Positions 60,241 through 64,000 of a stretch of 64,000 nucleotides of DNA are shown piece after piece. The first letter of the stretch is position 1. Every line of letters starts with the position of its first letter. The DNA comes from Clostridia bacterium (GTDB taxonomy: Bacteria > Bacillota > Clostridia > Oscillospirales > Acutalibacteraceae): NCBI GenBank assembly GCA_900755895.1, contig CAAEIG010000051.1, positions 1 to 64,000 on the forward strand, written 5' to 3'. The translations under genes were made by a program, and so were the position numbers. The notes beneath the pieces were generated by a model. The model worked only from the letters and a program-made list of their open reading frames with translations, did not search any database and was not told the origin of the DNA.

Positions 60241-62172
60241 TTAGGTTTCCGGCAACCAGACGCGCATCTGACCCAGCCCGCGATTCCCCCACGTGTAATA
60301 AGGAATCAAGCGGATATCCGCAGGCTTCCGCTGGGGGCGCTCCCGGCTGTAGAGCGTGGAAATCGACTGCGTGCGCCAGCCCTCCACCACCAGAGGCACC
60401 ACGCCGCCCAAAAGGTCCTGCTCATAGGGTTCCTCCCGGATTCCTCCCTCTTCCGCAAAGGCCAGAGAGAGCACGTCGCCGTCGTTATCCACACTCTCGG
60501 CGCAATAAACCAAAGGTCCCCGCTGTACGGCAGCCTTTCCCGTATCCGCTGGGACCTGGGTGCTGGCGTAAACCTTGAAGGGCGTCATATCAAAGGAAAG
60601 CTCAATGGCATCCCCATCCTGATAGGTGCGAGTCAAGTAGGCATACCCATCCTTGGTCAGAGCGTCCAAATCCTGGGGCTCCCCATTGACTGTCAGGGTG
60701 GTATTGCGGCTCCAAGCAGGAATGCGGAACCCCAAGGTGGTATCCGCCTGGCCATGGAAGGTGAAATTCACCACTCCCTGCCGGGGATACTCCGTCTGGC
60801 AGGAAAGGGAATATCCCTTGGAGCTCTCCACCGTACCGCCCAAGTACAGATGAACAAACATGCCATCCGGCCCCTCACTGTAGGCATAGCTCCCAATGGA
60901 GGACAACAGCCTGGCCACATTGGGCGGGCAGCAGGCACAGGCATACCAGCCCGGCCGCTGGGGATCCACATGCTTCTGGGTGGCCGCTTTTCCGGAGATT
61001 CCCGGGACTACCTCCAGGGGGTTGCAATAGAAGAACCGCTTTCCGGTGAGCTCCATACCAGCCAAAACCGTGTTGTACAACGCCCGCTCCATAACGTCGC
61101 CGTATTCGCCCTTGGCCTCCAGATGGAGCATCCGGCGGGCGAAGAAGATCAGTCCAATGGAGGCGCAGGTCTCTGCGTACACCGTGTCATTGGGCAGATC
61201 GTAGTCCACAGTAAACGCCTCGCCCAGCACCGTGGAGCCGATTCCGCCGGTGACATACATCCGCCGCTGAGTGATGCTCTCCCACAAAGTGCGGCAGGCA
61301 GCCTTCAGGCTCTCGTCCCCATTCTCCCCGGCGGCGTCCGCCATGGCGGTGTACAGGTACACCGCACGAACCGCATGGCCCACAGCGTCCTTTTGCTCCC
61401 GGACGGGCAGAGTGGCCTGCATGTAATCCGTATCCACCGCCTCGTTGATGTTCCCCCACAGGGTCCAATCCCGGCCTTTTTTCTCCTCTTGGAAGTAGTT
61501 GGGCTCTTGACCACGGACATTTATAAAATGCTCCGCCAGTTCCCGGTACTTGGGATTCCCACTGGCCCGAGCCAGCCGCAACAGCGCCAGCTCCACCTCG
61601 GGATGGCCCGGGCAGCCCCGGGGATTGCGATGCATAAACTGCTCATAGATGCAGTCGGCGTTTTTCTCCATGATCTTCAGGAAGTTGTCCTTCCCGGTAG
61701 CTTCATAGTGGGCGCAGGCAGCCTCCATCAAGTGACCGGCACAGTACAGCTCATGGGCCTCCTGGAGATTGGTCCACCGCTTATCCGGACGCTTTACCGT
61801 GAAGTAAGAGCTTAAGTATCCATCCTCCTGCTGGGTCGCTTCCAACAGAGCGATGACCTCATCTACTTCCTGTTCCAACTGGGGGTCCGGATGCAGGGCC
61901 AGGACATAGGCCGCGGCCTCCAGCCACTTGGCCACATCACTGTCCTGGAACACCATGCCATAAAACTCCTCAGCTACCTCCTCGCCCCGATTCTTCCGAG
62001 CAGCCAAACGGAGATTCTCCAGGGCATGACTCTTTTCCACAGCAGCTTCTTTATCATCCAACACCCGGTACTGATAGGGGACCACCACCTCCCGTACCAA
62101 CTTTTGATAGGTTGGCAACAGTCCCTCACCCGCCTGATAGGCGCTCACAGGCACTTCCCAGCTCACTTTCAT
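60241..62172 (-). CDS. GH127-like glycoside hydrolase (beta-L-arabinofuranosidase family, DUF1680)
   Basis: 643 residues, the typical length for GH127/DUF1680. An (alpha/alpha)6 barrel (residues about 60-420) is followed by beta-sandwich domains. The zinc-cysteine active site is seen as ACACCPPNVARLLSS, where the Cys pair includes the nucleophile. Upstream are ETCASIGLIFFARRML and NTVLAGMELTGKRFFYCNPL, holding the conserved Glu and a further Cys ligand. It likely removes terminal beta-L-arabinofuranose, but GH127 also includes other activities. No signal peptide. I chose the ATG at 62172 after AAAGGAG. First gene of a two-gene unit with the PHP hydrolase. Confidence 0.92.
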   Translation of the reverse strand: MKVSWEVPVSAYQAGEGLLPTYQKLVREVVVPYQYRVLDDKEAAVEKSHALENLRLAARKNRGEEVAEEFYGMVFQDSDVAKWLEAAAYVLALHPDPQLEQEVDEVIALLEATQQEDGYLSSYFTVKRPDKRWTNLQEAHELYCAGHLMEAACAHYEATGKDNFLKIMEKNADCIYEQFMHRNPRGCPGHPEVELALLRLARASGNPKYRELAEHFINVRGQEPNYFQEEKKGRDWTLWGNINEAVDTDYMQATLPVREQKDAVGHAVRAVYLYTAMADAAGENGDESLKAACRTLWESITQRRMYVTGGIGSTVLGEAFTVDYDLPNDTVYAETCASIGLIFFARRMLHLEAKGEYGDVMERALYNTVLAGMELTGKRFFYCNPLEVVPGISGKAATQKHVDPQRPGWYACACCPPNVARLLSSIGSYAYSEGPDGMFVHLYLGGTVESSKGYSLSCQTEYPRQGVVNFTFHGQADTTLGFRIPAWSRNTTLTVNGEPQDLDALTKDGYAYLTRTYQDGDAIELSFDMTPFKVYASTQVPADTGKAAVQRGPLVYCAESVDNDGDVLSLAFAEEGGIREEPYEQDLLGGVVPLVVEGWRTQSISTLYSRERPQRKPADIRLIPYYTWGNRGLGQMRVWLPET

Positions 62173-62320
62173 GGCAGCTTGCTCCTTTCCAATTGTCCAC
62201 GGGGACCCTCTTCTTTCCCCGGCCGTTTGCCCCATCATAGCACAAAGAAATCCTATTCACAATGGATTTTTGTGTTATTTTTCCAATTTTTTTGGCAAGA
62301 GAAGCAAGACCAACTGGTTC

Positions 62321-62947
62321 TCAAAACTCCTCGGGCTGGCCATCCGCAGCTTGCAACAGTTCTTCCGGAGTTTTCCTGTACTGCAGATTTTGGAAATAGG
62401 CAGCAGGCATTGCCTGCCGCAAATAGGGAAGACTTTCCTCCAGATCGTTGGAACGATTCCCCACCGCAGGCCCCTCCAACAGCTGAAAGCCAAACTCCTG
62501 ATACAGGTGAATGGCCCGAAAACAGCTGGGATGGGTGTGGAGATAAATGGGGAATTCCTCCCGAGCCGCCTCTTCCAACACCTGGGACAACAGCCCACGT
62601 CCCAAGCCCAAACCCTCCAGTTGGGGCTGCACTTTCAGCCAGTGCAGCGTGGTGATCTTCCCGTAAGCCTTCCAGAGAAAGCAAGTCCCCACAGGACGGT
62701 CATTCTGGTCACAAACAAAGGTGCATTTCTGGAAAAACAGATCCCCTTCTTTTTCATACACCCTGTGGTAATACTCCCACAGGAAAGGACGCTGTGAAGG
62801 CTCCTCCCCATTGAGGGCGATCCAATCCTCCAACTCCCCTTTCCGGCATTTTCGCACCGAATATCCTGCGGGTACCGGCCGGAATGCTTCCTCCCGAAGC
62901 TGCTCGCACATCATAAATAAGTTGAACGCTGGAATTTCCAATTCCAT
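62321..62947 (-). CDS. GNAT family N-acetyltransferase
   Basis: 208 residues. The acetyl-CoA-binding motif A reads VQPQLEGLGLGRGLLSQVLEEA (Q/R-x-x-G-x-G/A form, about residues 128-149). Next come the beta5 strand IYLHTHPSCF and the YQEFGFQLLEG element near the end. The substrate is unknown. A strong GGAGGAGG precedes the ATG. It is downstream of tRNA-Gly on the same strand, but the tRNA has its own terminator, so expression is probably separate. Confidence 0.88.
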   Translation of the reverse strand: MELEIPAFNLFMMCEQLREEAFRPVPAGYSVRKCRKGELEDWIALNGEEPSQRPFLWEYYHRVYEKEGDLFFQKCTFVCDQNDRPVGTCFLWKAYGKITTLHWLKVQPQLEGLGLGRGLLSQVLEEAAREEFPIYLHTHPSCFRAIHLYQEFGFQLLEGPAVGNRSNDLEESLPYLRQAMPAAYFQNLQYRKTPEELLQAADGQPEEF

Positions 62948-63020
62948 GGTTTACGCCTCCTCCAAGCTGCTCCTTTATCAGCAGCTTTCTTTTCACCAGT
63001 CTTGAAAAGCATGGAAAAAC

Positions 63021-63051
63021 AAAAAAACGGTACGCAAATTGCGTACCGTTT
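63021..63051 (-). terminator. Terminator of tRNA-Gly (GCC)
   Basis: CGGTACGC and GCGTACCG arms around a 5-base loop, followed by T7 on the minus strand, starting right after the tRNA 3' end. Confidence 0.9.
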
Positions 63052-63052
63052 T

Positions 63053-63128
63053 TGGAGCGGAAGACGAGGCTCGAACTCGCTACCTCCACCTTGGCAAGGT
63101 GGCGCTCTACCAGATGAGCTACTCCCGC
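63053..63128 (-). tRNA. tRNA-Gly (GCC)
   Basis: A complete cloverleaf of 76 bases with CCA. The acceptor GCGGGAG pairs with CTTCCGC (one G-T pair), and the anticodon loop TTGCCAA gives GCC. A single-gene transcript with a consensus promoter and a terminator. Confidence 0.95.
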
Positions 63129-63158
63129 ACAAAGCGCCGAACGTCTCAGCGCTTGATT

Positions 63159-63187
63159 ATTATAGCGAATCATGAAGGAATTGTCAA
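63159..63187 (-). promoter_or_regulatory. Consensus promoter of tRNA-Gly (GCC)
   Basis: TTGACA (63187-63182), a 17-base spacer and TATAAT (63164-63159): a full consensus sigma-A promoter. Confidence 0.9.
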
Positions 63188-63208
63188 GGCTATTTTTGCA
63201 ATTTTTTC

Positions 63209-63239
63209 AAAAAAAGAGAGCGCCTTTGGGGGCACTCTC
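63209..63239 (-). terminator. Intrinsic terminator of the cold-shock gene
   Basis: GAGAGTGCC and GGCGCTCTC arms with a 6-base loop, then a T7 run on the minus strand, just after the stop. Confidence 0.9.
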
Positions 63240-63256
63240 CATTTTCCCAAAAGAAC

Positions 63257-63466
63257 TTAGATCTTCTGGACGTTCACAGCGCGCAGCTTGGAGCTGTTCT
63301 TGGGATCGGGCTCGGTCTCGAAGGTGACCTTCTGGCCCTCTTCCAGAGTCTTGAAGCCGTCCGCAACGATGGCGGAGAAATGCACAAACACGTCGTCGCC
63401 GCCCTCATCGTTAGAAATGAAGCCATAGCCCTTTTCCGCGTTAAACCATTTGACTGTACCGTTCAT
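63257..63466 (-). CDS. Cold-shock domain protein (CspA/CspB family)
   Basis: 69 residues, a single OB-fold cold-shock domain. RNP1 reads KGYGFIS and RNP2 reads VFVHFSAI; the N-terminus MNGTVKWFNAEKG is canonical. It binds single-stranded RNA and DNA and acts as an RNA chaperone. AGGAGGTG lies just upstream. The transcript has its own promoter at 63628-63656, a leader of about 155 nt holding a long hairpin, and a strong terminator. The long structured leader recalls cspA-type temperature or growth control. Confidence 0.97.
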   Translation of the reverse strand: MNGTVKWFNAEKGYGFISNDEGGDDVFVHFSAIVADGFKTLEEGQKVTFETEPDPKNSSKLRAVNVQKI

Positions 63467-63535
63467 AATTCGGCACCTCCTAAAGAGAGTAAGATCGTAT
63501 CATGCTAGCAGCGCCGGAAGTCCGGCTTTACAAAA

Positions 63536-63598
63536 AACTCACAGCTTGTGTAAGTCATTCAGACGCAGACGGCAAATGACTTACACAGGCTGTGAGTT
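63536..63598 (-). promoter_or_regulatory. Long hairpin with U-run in the cold-shock gene leader (putative attenuator)
   Basis: Read on the minus strand, AACTCACAGC-TGTGTAAGTCAT-type arms (about 22 bp, one mismatch) close a 16-17-base loop and are followed at once by a T6 run (63537-63532). It lies between the promoter and the ribosome-binding site, so full termination would silence the gene; an anti-termination or temperature-dependent switch is plausible. The plus strand has no such T-run. Confidence 0.7.
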
Positions 63599-63627
63599 CA
63601 TCTTTGGTGCTATCAGAATACAAGCTC

Positions 63628-63656
63628 ACTATATCATCCCACCTGCTCTTTGTCAA
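63628..63656 (-). promoter_or_regulatory. Promoter of the cold-shock gene
   Basis: TTGACA (63656-63651), a 17-base spacer and TATAGT (63633-63628). The predicted start is near 63621, giving a leader of about 155 nt. Confidence 0.8.
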
Positions 63657-63761
63657 CCTCTTTTCCAAAAAATCTTCCGACAGCTTTCCCTTAATTTTTG
63701 CTCCCACAGGGATAAAATCAGGTCATTTTTTCGGCTTCCTCTCCAAAATCCAGAGAATTTC

Positions 63762-63790
63762 TTGTCCATTCCCCCGAAAGATAGTATAAT
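63762..63790 (+). promoter_or_regulatory. Promoter of the MoxR gene
   Basis: TTGTCC (63762-63767), a 17-base spacer and TATAAT (63785-63790). Confidence 0.75.
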
Positions 63791-63872
63791 ATTAGAAGTA
63801 TTTCGCCAACATCTACCCGGCGCCCCTCATGGCTGCCGGCGCTTTCTATAATAAGTGTGAGGAGGGAACAAC

Positions 63873-64000
63873 ATGCTGCAGAACAAAGCTCTGGCCGTGG
63901 TCAGCGAAGTTCGCCGGGCCATTGTGGGCAAGGATACTGTCATTTACAAGGCGCTGATGGCCATTCTCGCTCGGGGCCACATCCTCTTGGAGGACAACCC
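63873..64000 (+). CDS. MoxR family AAA+ ATPase (partial, cut by window end)
   Basis: Only the first 42 codons are present. They read MLQNKALAVVSEVRRAIVGK, then a stretch with ALMAILARGHILLEDN, which matches the N-terminus of MoxR ATPases just before the Walker A loop. These ATPases usually act as chaperones for von Willebrand factor-domain proteins encoded next to them. GAGGAGGG precedes the ATG, and a promoter lies 83 bases upstream. The rest, including the nucleotide-binding motifs, is outside the window. Confidence 0.8.
   Translation, partial: MLQNKALAVVSEVRRAIVGKDTVIYKALMAILARGHILLEDN

Noticed and set aside
1..64000. CRISPR array, insertion sequence, prophage or toxin-antitoxin system
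   Set aside because: No regularly spaced repeats, transposase, phage structural genes or paired small toxin/antitoxin genes were found on reading both strands.

Overview
The window is chromosomal DNA from a strictly anaerobic, GC-rich (roughly 57% by eye) member of the Clostridia, most like the Oscillospiraceae of the gut (Flavonifractor/Lawsonibacter/Oscillibacter type). This is an inference from gene content, not from a search. The markers are [FeFe]-hydrogenase maturases, an anaerobic sulfatase-maturing enzyme, an ECF vitamin-transporter module, GdpP and RNase J, a ClpE-type Clp ATPase, a PadR/DUF1700/DUF4097 module and standard sigma-A promoters (TTGaca-N17-TAtaaT). Most genes are on the minus strand; the plus-strand genes sit in four groups (8.2-10.4 kb, 29.3-30.0 kb, 54.6-59.1 kb, and the right edge).

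Layout. 0-0.14 kb: a tRNA-3'-end-like fragment with CCA and no matching 5' half, perhaps the scar of an element lying to the left. 0.2-3.7 kb: a cation/proton antiporter behind a fluoride riboswitch, then PadR-DUF1700-DUF4097. 3.8-12.1 kb: a nucleobase permease, a TetM-like ribosomal GTPase fused to a YacP/Rae1-type NYN nuclease, a divergent PcrA-like helicase and a mannitol-dehydrogenase-family oxidoreductase. 12.3-16.5 kb: the hydrogenase maturation operon (TM1266-type regulator, hydE, hydG, hydF) behind a structured leader RNA of about 200 nt that I could not assign. 16.6-20.0 kb: PiT phosphate transport with its DUF47 partner, and an M23 cell-wall hydrolase. 20.3-24.4 kb: two cytoplasmic Cys-type sulfatases and their maturase. 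24.5-25.1 kb: tRNA Gly-Arg-His-Gln. 25.1-31.4 kb: ClpE-like ATPase, PgsA, CvpA, a flavodoxin-ferredoxin fusion and a DUF5711 propeller protein. 31.4-37.2 kb: truA, ecfT-ecfA2-ecfA1, a methyltransferase and glmM. 37.4-39.6 kb: ruvCAB. 39.7-44.0 kb: a divergent topoisomerase IV pair. 44.1-54.4 kb: one long apparent operon, rnj-gdpP-rplI-dnaB-tilS-hpt-ftsH. 54.6-57.2 kb: nifS-nifU and a membrane-anchored MerR. 57.3-62.9 kb: a glycan module (GH125, O-acetyltransferase, PHP hydrolase, GH127) and a GNAT enzyme. 63.0-64.0 kb: tRNA-Gly, a cold-shock gene with a long hairpin leader, and the start of a MoxR ATPase.

How it fits together. The window mixes housekeeping (recombination, replication, translation, cell envelope) with anaerobic specialities. 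NifS/NifU could supply Fe-S clusters for the radical-SAM enzymes HydE, HydG and anSME. The sulfatases, GH125 and GH127 point to a life on host or plant glycans. The most unusual items are the TetM-Rae1-like fusion, the unassigned RNA ahead of the hydrogenase maturases, the divergent topoisomerase pair, and the membrane-anchored, apparently self-regulated MerR. I see no CRISPR array, insertion sequence, prophage or rRNA.
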